This document shows, in pieces, positions 28,486-37,185 of a DNA stretch of 64,000 bases; positions within the stretch are counted from its first letter, which is position 1; every line of letters starts with the position of its first letter. The notes under the pieces were generated by a model, which ran no database searches, had not been told where the DNA came from, and saw only the letters and a program-made list of their open reading frames with translations. Location: the NCBI RefSeq assembly GCF_004912195.1, contig NZ_STGW01000003.1, forward strand, positions 248,001 to 312,000, given 5' to 3'. A program made the translations under genes and the position numbers. This stretch comes from Nocardioides caeni. GTDB taxonomy: Bacteria > Actinomycetota > Actinomycetes > Propionibacteriales > Nocardioidaceae.

Positions 28486-28587
28486 GACCCGAACCTACTC
28501 CCCCGCCGCCGCCCCCGCCGCGGGCCCAGCGCCCAGCGCGCCTGCGGAGGCAACATCCGTGTTACCTGACGTGAGTAGGGTCCGGAC

Positions 28588-30075
28588 ATGAGCACGATGT
28601 TCGACGGCTACGGGGCGGCGACGGGGGGCGGCCCCGCCTATGACGAGATGTTCGACGGTGACCAGCTGCGCTCGCCGTACCTGCGGCTGCGGGACTCGCT
28701 CGACAAGATGACGACGCCCGAGCTCAGCAGCCGGGTGGAGGCGCTCCAGGCCAGCTATCTCGACCAGGGCATCACCTTCGACATCGGCGGCGAGGAGCGG
28801 GCGATGCCGCTCGACATCCTCCCCCGGGTCATCGAGATGGACGCCTGGTCGGTCGTCGAGCGCGGGGTGCAGCAGCGGGTCCGGGCGCTCGAGGCCCTCC
28901 TCGCCGACGTGTACGACGCCGGGCACGTCTTCGACGACGGCGTCATCCCGCGCCGGGTGATCACCACAAGCTCGCACTACCACCGGCAGGCCGCGACCGT
29001 TCGGCCCGCCAACGGCGTCCGGGTGCACGTCTCCGGCATCGACCTGATCCGCGACGACAACGGTGAGTTCCGGGTGCTGGAGGACAACGTCCGGGTGCCG
29101 TCCGGCGTGTCCTACGTGATGACGAGCCGGCGGGCCATCTCGGCCGCGCTACCCGAGACGATCGCGCAGCACCGGATCCGGCCGGTGGCCGGCTATCCGC
29201 AGAAGCTGCTCGCGGCGCTGCGGGCCGCCGCGCCCGCCGGTGTCGCCGACCCCACGGTCGTCGTACTGACCCCCGGCGTCTACAACGGCGCCTACTTCGA
29301 GCACACGCTGCTGGCCCGCACCATGGGTGTCGAGCTGGTCGAGGGCCGCGACCTGGTGTGCCGGCGCGGCGAGGTCATGATGCGCACGACCAAGGGCCTC
29401 GCGCCGGTGCACGTGATCTATCGGCGCCTCGACGACGAGTTCCTCGATCCGGTGCACTTCCGGGCCGACTCGATGCTCGGGTGTCCCGGGCTGATCGACG
29501 CCGCCCGCGCCGGCAACGTGACCCTCGCCAACGCGGTGGGCAACGGCGTCGCGGACGACAAGCTCGTCTACACCTACCTGCCCGACATCATCCGCTACTA
29601 CCTCTCCGAGGAGCCGGTGATCCGCAACGTCGACACCTGGCGGTGTGGTGAGCCCACGCACCTCGAGGAGGTGATGGACCGGCTCGACGAGCTCGTCCTC
29701 AAGCCGGTCGACGGCTCGGGCGGCAAGGGGATCGTGATCGGCCCGCGAGCCTCGCGCGAGGAGCTCGACGACCTGCGGGCCAAGGTGCTCGCCACGCCCC
29801 GGGACTGGATCGCGCAGCCGGTCGTGCAGCTCTCGACCGTGCCCACCTTCGTCGACGGTGAGCTCGGCCCCCGCCACGTCGACCTCCGGCCGTTTGCCGT
29901 CAACGACGGCAGCAAGGTGTGGGTGCTGCCGGGTGGCCTGACCAGGGTCGCGCTCGGCAAGGGCGAGCTGATCGTCAACTCCTCACGCGGCGGCGGCACG
30001 AAGGACACCTGGGTGCTGGCGGGGCCGACCGGACCCGAGCTCCAGCAGCAACAGCAGTCGCAGGGGGTGGGCTGA
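28588..30075 (+). CDS. Circularly permuted ATP-grasp protein
   Basis: 495 residues of the DUF404/DUF407 type: YDEMFDGDQLRSPYLRL at the start, FDIGGEERAMPLDILPRVI, FRVLEDNVRVPSGVSYVM, FKP-like VLKPVDGSGGKGIVIGP and VNDGSKVWVLPGGLTRVALGKGELIVNSSRGGGTKDTWVL. It likely makes a carboxylate-amine bond in a peptide of unknown nature. First gene of a three-gene operon with alpha-E and transglutaminase genes, each joined by a TGATG stop-start overlap, a conserved set thought to make and process a modified peptide. Confidence 0.9.
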   Translation: MSTMFDGYGAATGGGPAYDEMFDGDQLRSPYLRLRDSLDKMTTPELSSRVEALQASYLDQGITFDIGGEERAMPLDILPRVIEMDAWSVVERGVQQRVRALEALLADVYDAGHVFDDGVIPRRVITTSSHYHRQAATVRPANGVRVHVSGIDLIRDDNGEFRVLEDNVRVPSGVSYVMTSRRAISAALPETIAQHRIRPVAGYPQKLLAALRAAAPAGVADPTVVVLTPGVYNGAYFEHTLLARTMGVELVEGRDLVCRRGEVMMRTTKGLAPVHVIYRRLDDEFLDPVHFRADSMLGCPGLIDAARAGNVTLANAVGNGVADDKLVYTYLPDIIRYYLSEEPVIRNVDTWRCGEPTHLEEVMDRLDELVLKPVDGSGGKGIVIGPRASREELDDLRAKVLATPRDWIAQPVVQLSTVPTFVDGELGPRHVDLRPFAVNDGSKVWVLPGGLTRVALGKGELIVNSSRGGGTKDTWVLAGPTGPELQQQQQSQGVG

Positions 30076-31028
30076 TGCTGAGCCGGATCGCCGAGTCCCT
30101 CTTCTGGATCGGCCGCTACATCGAGCGGGCCGACGACACTGCCCGGATCCTCGACGTGCAGACCCAGCTGATCCTCGAGGACAGCACCGTGGACGAGCCC
30201 CAGACCTGCCGCGACCTGCTGTCCTGCATGGGGGTCGAGCCCGAGGACGCCGCGACCTTCGGGGTCGATCTCACCGGTGCGGTGACGATCGAGCAGGTGC
30301 TGCGTCTGCTCGCCTACGACCCGGGCTCGCCGTCGTCGATCGCCGGCACCATCATGGCCGCGCGCGAGTCGGCCCGCGGGGCGCGGGAGACGCTGACCGT
30401 CCCGCTGTGGGAGGCGATCAACACCACGTGGCGCCCGATCCCGACCGGACACTTCGAGACCCTGCGGCCGCCGTACGTCTTCCAGTGGGTGCGCGAGCGG
30501 GCCGCCCTCATCTCGGGCACCGCGGACGCGACCATGGCGCGCGACGAGGGCTGGCAGTTCATCCAGCTCGGGCGGAGTATCGAGCGCGCCGACATGACCT
30601 CGCGGCTCGTCGCGACCACGGCGCTCTCCGCGGGCACCGGGCAGTGGACGTCGGCGCTGCGCGCCTGCGGGGCGTACGACGCGTTCCTGCGCACCTATCG
30701 CGGCGTGGAGACCGAGCGGGCCGCCGCCGAGTTCCTCCTGCTCGACCGCCTGTCGCCCCGCTCGGTCGTCTTCGCGCTCAGCCGGGCCCAGTTCTCGCTC
30801 GAGGGCATCGACCCCCAGCCGCCGCGGGCCGGCTTCCAGGACGAGGCGAGCCGGCTGATCGGCCGGATCAAGGCCGAGCTGGAATACCGCTCGCTCAGCG
30901 ACCTGGTGGACGACCTGCCCCACGAGATGGAGCGTCTGCAGCGCACCTGCGCGGCTGCCACGGATGCGATCAGCCGGCGCTACTTCGCCGGCGCCGAGGC
31001 CGTGTCCTGGAAGGGGGTCGGACTCTGA
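30075..31028 (+). CDS. Alpha-E domain protein (DUF403)
   Basis: 317 residues, all-helical; begins MLSRIAESLFWIGRYIERADDTARILDVQTQLILED and contains WQFIQLGRSIERADMTSRLV and LLDRLSPRSVVFALSRAQ. Paired everywhere with the permuted ATP-grasp enzyme, with which it overlaps by one base of stop/start. It is probably a structural or substrate-holding partner. Confidence 0.9.
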   Translation: MLSRIAESLFWIGRYIERADDTARILDVQTQLILEDSTVDEPQTCRDLLSCMGVEPEDAATFGVDLTGAVTIEQVLRLLAYDPGSPSSIAGTIMAARESARGARETLTVPLWEAINTTWRPIPTGHFETLRPPYVFQWVRERAALISGTADATMARDEGWQFIQLGRSIERADMTSRLVATTALSAGTGQWTSALRACGAYDAFLRTYRGVETERAAAEFLLLDRLSPRSVVFALSRAQFSLEGIDPQPPRAGFQDEASRLIGRIKAELEYRSLSDLVDDLPHEMERLQRTCAAATDAISRRYFAGAEAVSWKGVGL

Positions 31029-31873
31029 TGGCGATGCAGCTGAGGATCGTCCACACGTCCCAGTACGAATACGACGGGCGAGCGGTGGCGTCCCACAACC
31101 AGGCGCGGATGACGCCGGTGACGACGCCCGAGCAGATCGTGGTCCACCACCGCATCGATGTGAGCCCGAAGCCATGGACGGCCAGCTACACCGACTACTT
31201 CGGCACGCAGGTCACGTCGTTCGAGGTCGTCGACCCGCACGACACGATGACGGTGACGGCCACGTCGACCGTCCAGGTCAACCGCGCAGGGACACCGGAG
31301 CCGACGACCGGGTGGGCCGCCTACGACACGGCCGAGATCGCGGACCGCTGGACCGAGTACCTCGTGGTGTCCGAGGCCGTCGCGCCCCCGGCCGACCTTG
31401 CCGCCAGGCTCGAAGAGATCCGGGCGGCCTCAGCCCTGCCCGGCGACGCGGCCCGGGCCGTCGTACGGCTGGTGCACGAGGAGATCGAGTTCCTTCCGGG
31501 GGCCACCGACGTCGAGTCGCCGGCCGCCGCCGCGTGGGAGCAGCGGGCCGGGGTCTGCCAGGACATGGTGCACCTCGCGATCGGCGGGCTCCGCATGCTC
31601 GGCATCCCTGCCCGCTACGTCTCCGGCTACGTCCACCCCGTCGAGGAGCCCGTCGTCGGCGACAAGGTCGCCGGCGACTCGCGCGCCTGGCTGGAGTGGT
31701 GGGACGACGGCTGGCAGGGCTTCGACCCCAGCACCGACACCGCACCCAACGACCGCTACGTCGTCATCGGCCACGGCCGCGACTACGGCGACGTCCCCCC
31801 GCTGCGCGGCATCTACTCCGGCGCCACGACCTCCGAGCTCGACGTGACGGTGGAGATCACCCGGCTCGAGTGA
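31028..31873 (+). CDS. Transglutaminase-like cysteine protease
   Basis: 281 residues. An N-terminal beta domain (LRIVHTSQYEYDGRAVASHNQARM) is followed by the transglutaminase core: WEQRAGVCQDMVHLAIGGLRMLGIPARYVSGY (catalytic Cys), DSRAWLEWW (here Arg-Ala-Trp where the His of the usual HAW motif would be) and FDPSTD (Asp). The catalytic His of the common SHAW motif reads SRAW; this should be noted as a possible loss of peptidase/transfer activity or an error. It ends the operon and is convergent with the next gene. Confidence 0.85.
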   Translation: MAMQLRIVHTSQYEYDGRAVASHNQARMTPVTTPEQIVVHHRIDVSPKPWTASYTDYFGTQVTSFEVVDPHDTMTVTATSTVQVNRAGTPEPTTGWAAYDTAEIADRWTEYLVVSEAVAPPADLAARLEEIRAASALPGDAARAVVRLVHEEIEFLPGATDVESPAAAAWEQRAGVCQDMVHLAIGGLRMLGIPARYVSGYVHPVEEPVVGDKVAGDSRAWLEWWDDGWQGFDPSTDTAPNDRYVVIGHGRDYGDVPPLRGIYSGATTSELDVTVEITRLE

Positions 31874-31882
31874 GAGGACGGG

Positions 31883-33142
31883 TCAGCGCACCCGCTCGTA
31901 GAAGGAGACCCGGACGTCACCCAGGGGCTTGCCCCCGACCTGTCGGATCCGCACGGCCTCGCCGGCCGAGACGACCTGCTGCAGCGACGCGCTCTCGCCG
32001 GCGGAGATCCTCACGCCCGGCCGATCGCCGAAGGTCACGTCGATGAGCCTCTCGCCCGTCCCGGCCGTCATCACCGCCAGGATCTCGCCACGACCCTCGG
32101 GTGCGAGCTCCGCGACCTGCTCGGCGCGGCTGCTGTCGGCGACGTGGACGAGTCGCCACACCCGACCGTCGTGCTCGAGCGTCGTCGGCGCAGGGCCCCG
32201 CGGAGCCGGCGCATAGGCGTCGAGGGAGTAGATCCCGACCGCCACGACCATGTCGTCGTCGACCACCGCCGACCCACCGGACCTGATCTCCACCCGCACC
32301 GAGACGTCCTCGCCGACGCGGGTCGGGAAGTCGCTGCCACCGTGGGCTGCCGGGTCCAGCGGCGTACGGTCGGCGCAGCCGCCGCCGGCGGTGATCGCCG
32401 GACGGCCGCCCAGGTCGAGGACCGTGTCGGCTGCCTCCGGTCCGCCGATGCAGAAGAGCTTGACGGCAACGCCGGGGCCGTCGGCCGTGGCCGGGAGGTC
32501 GATCTCGCCCTGGCCCGGCTCCCCCACCACCGCAGCGAGCAGGTGACCGCCGGCGAACTCCTCACGGAAGGTGATGCCGTCGCGGGTGTAGCCCGCCGGC
32601 CGTTCACCGGTGGCCCGATAGACGGCGATGCCCGGGGTGCCGCTCGCTGCCTCGATCACGACCTGTCCCCCGTCCCCGGCGGGCACCAGGGTGAAGTCAC
32701 TGAAGTCGGCGGCATCCGTGGACCACGGATCGACCACGAGGTCGCCGGAGAGGGTCACCCGGTCGTCGTCGCCGGACGTGGCCCAGCTGACGAGGCGGCT
32801 CTGGTCGGAGGCAGGAAGGTCGAGCACGGCCCGGCTGCCCTTGCCGGACACGGTGTCGACCAGCTCGTAGGTGAAGCCGAGGCTGTCCATGGTGTCGGGC
32901 ACGTCGACCCCGACCAGTGAGGTGGGCTCGGGGCCCTCGTCGCCGCCGAGACGGGGCAGCACGACGGCCGACCCCGCGACCACGACGGCGGCGGCCAGCG
33001 CACCGGCGGCCGCCGTACGACGACGGCGGCGGATCGCGGCGATCCGGCGATGGACGGCGGCGGGCTGGGCAGGAGCGAGGTGGTCGTCGACGGAGGCAGC
33101 GCGGTCGTCGAGGACGCGGCGGAGCTCGTTGAGGTCGTTCAT
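31883..33142 (-). CDS. Membrane-anchored partner of the SigE-type sigma factor
   Basis: 419 residues. Cytoplasmic N-terminus MNDLNELRRVLDDRAASVDDHLAP, basic HRRIAAIRRRRR, one transmembrane helix (TAAAGALAAAVVVAGSAVVLP, about residues 44-64), then a large extracytoplasmic domain without recognised motifs. Its ATG overlaps the sigma-factor stop (ATGA). By position it is the anti-sigma factor or sensor for that sigma factor; no zinc anti-sigma motif (HxxxCxxC) is present. Confidence 0.75.
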   Translation of the reverse strand: MNDLNELRRVLDDRAASVDDHLAPAQPAAVHRRIAAIRRRRRTAAAGALAAAVVVAGSAVVLPRLGGDEGPEPTSLVGVDVPDTMDSLGFTYELVDTVSGKGSRAVLDLPASDQSRLVSWATSGDDDRVTLSGDLVVDPWSTDAADFSDFTLVPAGDGGQVVIEAASGTPGIAVYRATGERPAGYTRDGITFREEFAGGHLLAAVVGEPGQGEIDLPATADGPGVAVKLFCIGGPEAADTVLDLGGRPAITAGGGCADRTPLDPAAHGGSDFPTRVGEDVSVRVEIRSGGSAVVDDDMVVAVGIYSLDAYAPAPRGPAPTTLEHDGRVWRLVHVADSSRAEQVAELAPEGRGEILAVMTAGTGERLIDVTFGDRPGVRISAGESASLQQVVSAGEAVRIRQVGGKPLGDVRVSFYERVR

Positions 33143-33735
33143 CGCAGGTCCTCCGGGGTGCCGTCGTGCAGGGAGAGGGTGGGGTCGATGCGGAGCTTGG
33201 CGAGCGCCTTGCTCTGCTGGCTCTTGACGGTGCCGACCGAGCAGCCGAGCAGCTCCGCGGTCTGGGCCTCGGAGAGGTCCTCGAAGAAGCGGAGCACGAT
33301 CACCGCCCTCTGGCGCGGCGGCAGGGTTTCCATCGCCCGCCACAGGTCCGTGGCAGACGCGACCGACTCTGCCTCCGAGCGAGCGGTCCCGGCGGTCTCG
33401 GGCAGCTCGTCGGAGGGCCGCTCCCCGTGCCACTTGCGCCGCCACCAGGTGGCGTAGGTGTTCACGAGGATCTTGCGGACGTAGGGCTCGGGGTCGCCGT
33501 CGATCCTGCGCCAGGCGAACCACGCCTTGGCCAGGGCCGTCTGCAGCAGGTCCTCGGCCAGGGCGTGGTCGTGGGTGAGGAGATAGGCGGTGCGCAGCAG
33601 CGGCGCCGAGCGCGCGACGACGAACGTGTCGAAGTCGTCCCGGGACGGCCGCACGCGCGTCCTCCCCCCAGGTGCCTCGTTCCGAGTGGACACCGGGTCC
33701 GGTGTCGTCGAGGTGATCATGTCCTGTCGGACCAC
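33139..33735 (-). CDS. SigE-family ECF sigma factor
   Basis: 198 residues. Region 2: FVVARSAPLLRTAYLLTHDHALAEDLLQTALAKAWFAW; region 4: METLPPRQRAVIVLRFFEDLSEAQTAELLGCSVGTVKSQQSKALAKLR. The N-terminal 30 residues are Arg/Pro-rich. GTG 33735 (with GGGG about seven bases upstream) or ATG 33720 may start it. It is coupled to the membrane partner downstream. Confidence 0.88.
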   Translation of the reverse strand: MVRQDMITSTTPDPVSTRNEAPGGRTRVRPSRDDFDTFVVARSAPLLRTAYLLTHDHALAEDLLQTALAKAWFAWRRIDGDPEPYVRKILVNTYATWWRRKWHGERPSDELPETAGTARSEAESVASATDLWRAMETLPPRQRAVIVLRFFEDLSEAQTAELLGCSVGTVKSQQSKALAKLRIDPTLSLHDGTPEDLR

Positions 33736-33809
33736 TCGGCACCCCGGCCGCGTTGCCCGGTGTGCTCGGAACTTTTCTCGACGGCCGCGCTCGACCGGCC
33801 CGCCGGGGC

Positions 33810-34241
33810 CTATCCGGCGCGACCGGACAGACGCTCGACCCGCAGCACGTCGTACTCGTGCTCGGGGTCGCCCGACATCACGGCCGCCAGACGCAGGTGT
33901 GGCAGCGCGGCCTCAAACGACGACTGGCGCTCGAGCGCGCGGCCCAGGGTGTGCCGCGACCACACGTCGGCGGGGTCCTCCCCCACCAGCCAGGTCAGCT
34001 CGTCGACGGCCTTCTGGAGCTGGGCGCGCATGAAGTAGGCCCAGGCCCGCAGCGAGCGGAGGCCGCGGTTGTCGGGCTCGGCCGCCAGCGCGGGCTCGAG
34101 GATCTCGAGGGCCTCACGCGGCGCGCGGCGCGACAGCAGGTCGTGGGCGGTCCGGTAGGCCGTCTCGTGACGGTCGCCAGCGCCGGGGAAGACGATCGCC
34201 GGCGCCTGGATGCGGACCTCGGGCTGGATCATCTCGTTCAT
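33810..34241 (-). CDS. Tetratricopeptide-repeat protein, 143 aa
   Basis: MNEMIQPEVRIQAPAIVFPG then TAHDLLSRRAPREALEILEPALAAEPDNRGLRSLRAWAYFMRAQLQKAVDELTWLVGEDPADVWSRHTLGRALERQSSFEAALPHLRLAAVM: about three TPR-like helix pairs. A conserved small actinobacterial protein; role unknown, probably protein-protein contact. ATG 34241 with AGG six bases upstream is chosen; upstream sequence belongs to the rnpB promoter region. Confidence 0.8.
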   Translation of the reverse strand: MNEMIQPEVRIQAPAIVFPGAGDRHETAYRTAHDLLSRRAPREALEILEPALAAEPDNRGLRSLRAWAYFMRAQLQKAVDELTWLVGEDPADVWSRHTLGRALERQSSFEAALPHLRLAAVMSGDPEHEYDVLRVERLSGRAG

Positions 34242-34300
34242 GTCGACCTGAACCCCGGCAGGATCGTCGTTGTTCCCTCTCCGACCACTACGCTGGCCGT

Positions 34301-34684
34301 GGACGGGCTGGCCGGGCGACCGCGTGACCCCTCGCCGCGAGGCGCCGGGTCCCGAGGAAAGTCCGGGCTCCGCAGAGCAGGGTGGTGGGTAACGCCCACC
34401 CGGGGTGACCCGCGGGAAAGTGCCACAGAGAACAGACCGCCGCGCCTCCGGGCGCGGTAAGGGTGAAAAGGTGGGGTAAGAGCCCACCAGTGCGCCGGGC
34501 GACCGGCGCAGCTCGGCAAACCCCACCCGGAGCAAGACCAGACAGCACACGCCGGCCTCGGCCGAGAGGGTGGCTCGCCCGAGTGTGCGGGTAGGTCGCT
34601 GGAGGCTGTCGGCAACGGCAGCCGTAGATGGATGGTCGCCGGCTCCTCGGAGTCACAGAACCCGGCTTACAGGCCAGCCCGTCC
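34301..34684 (+). ncRNA. rnpB: RNase P RNA, class A
   Basis: The catalytic RNA of RNase P, which matures tRNA 5' ends. The 13-bp P1 helix is perfect: GGACGGGCTGGCC (34301-34313) with GGCCAGCCCGTCC (34672-34684). The universal blocks are present: GAGGAAAGTCCGGGCTCC near 34353, ACAGAGAACAGACCGCC near 34425, GGGTGAAAAGGTGGGGTAAG near 34461, and TAGATGGATGGTCGCC near 34625 followed by CAGAACCCGGCTTACAGG. The 384-base length is normal for actinobacteria. A GCCCCC/GGGGGC stem at 34692-34707 follows. Confidence 0.97.
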
Positions 34685-34738
34685 CTCACCGGCCCCCAGG
34701 AGGGGGCACGGTGGGGCGAGCCGGCGGGGTGGGACGAG

Positions 34739-34951
34739 TCAGTAGACGCCGCGGTCGTCGCGGTGGACGACCTCGCGGCGCGTGCGCCACGGTCCGCTGA
34801 TCAGCAGTGAGGCGACGATGGCGATGATGCCGGCCACGATGAGGATCGTGCCGAGAGCGCCGTCGTTGACGAAGTCCAGGTCGACCGTGATCACGTCGAG
34901 GGCGAGAATCAGGCCGAGGACGAGCAGGACGATTCCGAGTCCGATGTACAT
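34739..34951 (-). CDS. DUF6458 family membrane protein, 70 aa
   Basis: MYIGLGIVLLVLGLILALDVITVDLDFVNDGALGTILIVAGIIAIVASLLISGPWRTRREVVHRDDRGVY. Two transmembrane helices with a short outside loop and a basic cytoplasmic tail; matches the DUF6458 pattern as I recall it. Function unknown. Confidence 0.85.
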   Translation of the reverse strand: MYIGLGIVLLVLGLILALDVITVDLDFVNDGALGTILIVAGIIAIVASLLISGPWRTRREVVHRDDRGVY

Positions 34952-34974
34952 GATGTTCCTCTCTGTTCGCGGGT

Positions 34975-35088
34975 TCAGGTCAGCGTCAGCACGAGCACGG
35001 CGGCGAGCGCGAGCACGCCGATGACGAAGATGAGACCGGACATCTCCTCGGTCTCAGGCCGAGCGCGGTGATGCGGCTGGACGGTCAT
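34975..35088 (-). CDS. Single-pass membrane mini-protein, 37 aa
   Basis: MTVQPHHRARPETEEMSGLI followed by FVIGVLALAAVLVLTLT-stop. A good ribosome site (GGGGGAAG, a few bases before ATG 35088), one hydrophobic helix reaching the C-terminus, and close spacing (23 bp) to the DUF6458 gene on the same strand support it. Function unknown. Confidence 0.6.
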   Translation of the reverse strand: MTVQPHHRARPETEEMSGLIFVIGVLALAAVLVLTLT

Positions 35089-35200
35089 TGCTTCCCCCTT
35101 GGTCGGTACGACGTCCGATGCCTGACCAGTACCCGACACCGCCGACCGACACCCCTCGGAACCGACAGGGTTGGCGTCGCACCGGATCCGGAACGCCGCC

Positions 35201-35218
35201 CTAGTGGCGCGTCACTAG
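35201..35218. repeat. Near-perfect palindrome at the MBL hydrolase stop codon
   Basis: CTAGTGGCGCGTCACTAG, 8 of 9 pairs, overlapping the TAG stop at 35215-35217. It may act as the transcript 3' hairpin. Confidence 0.4.
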
Positions 35219-36003
35219 ACGGTCAGCGTGACGTCCTGCCCGGGGTCGACCCAGGTGACGCGATCGGCGAGGGGTGAGCGGGCGAGGATCGCCTCGGCGG
35301 GCGCGCGACCTTGCTGGAAGTGGGACCAGCCCTCGTAGTGCACGGGAACGACGTGGGCCGGGTCGACGAGCTCGATGAGCTCGGCGCCCTCGCGCGCGTC
35401 CATCGTGTAGCGCAGCCAGCCCGAGAGGTAGCGGAAGCGGACCGAGCCGAGGTGCAGCACGAGCGTGCCGACCCGCAGGCGCGAGGGCACCTCGCGCAGC
35501 GCCGGGTGGAGGACGGTGTCGCCGGTGACCCACAGCTCGCCGTGCCGCTGGCCCTCCCACGCCAGGGAGAAGCCGATGACGGGCCCGGTGATCGGCTCGC
35601 TACCGACCGGCCCGTGTCGGCACGGGGTGGCGGTGATGGTGACGGTCGGCTTGCCCGGTGTCTCGAGCGTCGTGGTCTCCCAGGCCCGGAGCCCGACGAC
35701 GGCGCCATCGAGCTTCGCGGCGCCCTTGACGGTCGTGACCGTCGTGCCCCAGGTCGGCAGCAGCTCGCGGGCCGACGGATCGAGGTTGTCCCCGTGGTGG
35801 TGGTGACTGACCAGCACGGCGTCGATCGGGTCGAGGTCAGCGGGCGACATCGACGGACCCACGAGCTTGCGCGACGTCGTACCCCAGCCGAAGAAGTACC
35901 GGCGACCCGGCGGGTCGAAGGTCGGGTCCGTCAGGATCCGCCAGCCAGCCACCTCGATGAGCGTGGTCGGCCCACCGATGTGGGTGATGCGTACGTCGGA
36001 CAC
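35215..36003 (-). CDS. MBL-fold metallo-hydrolase
   Basis: 262 residues, UlaG/L-ascorbate-lactonase-like: THIGGPTTLIEVAGWRILTDPTF, AVLVSHHHHGDNLD (metal site; HHHHGDN instead of HxHxDH), TPCRHGP, LWVTGDTVLHPAL and VPVHYEGWSHF. It is cytosolic, with no signal peptide. The substrate is unknown; members hydrolyse lactones, phosphoesters or N-acyl compounds. 28 bp separates it from the diiron oxygenase stop, same strand, so both may be under the palindromic operator at 37082. Confidence 0.87.
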   Translation of the reverse strand: MSDVRITHIGGPTTLIEVAGWRILTDPTFDPPGRRYFFGWGTTSRKLVGPSMSPADLDPIDAVLVSHHHHGDNLDPSARELLPTWGTTVTTVKGAAKLDGAVVGLRAWETTTLETPGKPTVTITATPCRHGPVGSEPITGPVIGFSLAWEGQRHGELWVTGDTVLHPALREVPSRLRVGTLVLHLGSVRFRYLSGWLRYTMDAREGAELIELVDPAHVVPVHYEGWSHFQQGRAPAEAILARSPLADRVTWVDPGQDVTLTV

Positions 36004-36031
36004 CTGACCTCCTCGGGCCAGGCTCAGGATG

Positions 36032-37030
36032 TCAGACCGCTGCGGACTTCGGCTCGCTGCGGAAGCGCGACGGCTTGCCGGCGATGCCCAGCATGCGCCA
36101 CAGGGGGCGCGAGAAGCGGTTCATCAGGCCCAGCTCGTCGGCGAGCATCCGCACGTCACCGAAGGTGTCGCGCAGGAGCTTCTCCGACTTCTCCGACTTC
36201 CAGTAGACCTCGCGCACGACGGACCTCGGGATGCCGAGGTCCTTCTGCATCTTGCGGCTCGGCTTCATGATCACGTCGCACAGCACGCGCATGATCACCG
36301 GGAACGCGAGCGAGATCGCGAAGCGCTGGACGGGCGTGTAGTCCTTGGAGCGCTCGATGAGGTAGGAGTGGGCGAAGCCGATGTGGCGCGCCTCCTCGGC
36401 GACGTGGATCTGCATGATCCGGGTGACCATCGGGTGCATCTGGTCGCCCGAGCGCAGGATCGACTTCTGGAGGTAGTCGATCGGCTCCTCGCCGGCGAGG
36501 ATGCCGATGAAGAAGATGTTAGGCAGGCCGCGGCCGGCCAGCGACAGCAGGGGCGCGATCTTCACGAACCAGGTCGGGCCACCCTGCACGTCCGAGCCGA
36601 TGCGGTTGACTCCCTCCTGGAACATCTGGGTGTGGTGGCACTCCTCGGTCACCTCGTGGGTGGAGTACCGGAACTCGGCGCGGTTGTTGCCCATGCCGAT
36701 GAGGTGGTTCATGACGCCCGCGATCAGCAGCTGCTCGAACTGCAGGCCGACCTTCATGATGTTGGCCTGGCGGTAGCGACCGATCTCGACCTGGCGCTCG
36801 AAGGGAAGCGACTTGTACCAGTCGGTGCCACCGAGCGAGTCGACCTCGGGGAGCACCCAGCGGGGGTCCATCGGGTCGACCTCGAACTCCGGGCTGTCCC
36901 ACGCGATGTCGACGAACGCGTCGAAGTGCTGGTGCACCGACGCCTCGGACAGGATCCGCAGGGTCTCCTGGAAGTCCGGCGACGTGGCGTGCGGGAGCAT
37001 CTCGGCCTGGCGGTCAGCGGTGGCAGTCAT
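36032..37030 (-). CDS. AurF-like diiron oxygenase
   Basis: 332 residues. Ligand-type motifs of a ferritin-like diiron site are seen: FEQLLIAGVMNHL (Glu), HEVTEECHHTQMF (Glu, His) and IHVAEEARHIGFAHSYL (ExxRH). The family includes AurF, which oxidises arylamines to nitro compounds, and related long-chain oxygenases. The substrate is unknown. The promoter has a consensus -35 and an overlapping palindromic operator, indicating repression by a TetR-type protein not in this window. Confidence 0.85.
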   Translation of the reverse strand: MTATADRQAEMLPHATSPDFQETLRILSEASVHQHFDAFVDIAWDSPEFEVDPMDPRWVLPEVDSLGGTDWYKSLPFERQVEIGRYRQANIMKVGLQFEQLLIAGVMNHLIGMGNNRAEFRYSTHEVTEECHHTQMFQEGVNRIGSDVQGGPTWFVKIAPLLSLAGRGLPNIFFIGILAGEEPIDYLQKSILRSGDQMHPMVTRIMQIHVAEEARHIGFAHSYLIERSKDYTPVQRFAISLAFPVIMRVLCDVIMKPSRKMQKDLGIPRSVVREVYWKSEKSEKLLRDTFGDVRMLADELGLMNRFSRPLWRMLGIAGKPSRFRSEPKSAAV

Positions 37031-37081
37031 GGTGGTCCTCGATCCGATTCATCGTCGAAAGCGGCGGGTGCGGTTGTTAGC

Positions 37082-37096
37082 GCAACATCATGTTGC
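37082..37096. promoter_or_regulatory. Palindromic operator of the diiron oxygenase gene
   Basis: GCAACAT-C-ATGTTGC, a perfect 7+1+7 dyad. It overlaps the presumed -10 (TATGCA on the minus strand) and is 52 bp before the start codon. Size and symmetry suit a TetR-family repressor. Confidence 0.75.
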
Positions 37097-37120
37097 ATAC
37101 ATTTACCCCCCTTTTGTCAA
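37094..37120 (-). promoter_or_regulatory. Promoter of the diiron oxygenase gene
   Basis: On the minus strand TTGACA (37120-37115), a 15-base spacer and TATGCA (37099-37094). The -35 is perfect, the spacer one or two bases short. A run of G/A (AAAAGGGGGGTAAATG) lies between. Confidence 0.6.
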
Positions 37121-37185
37121 GCACGTCGGGGGCACCAGTGCGTGCCGTGCGTCACGACCGAGGACGCTCGCTCAGCCGTGGACCC

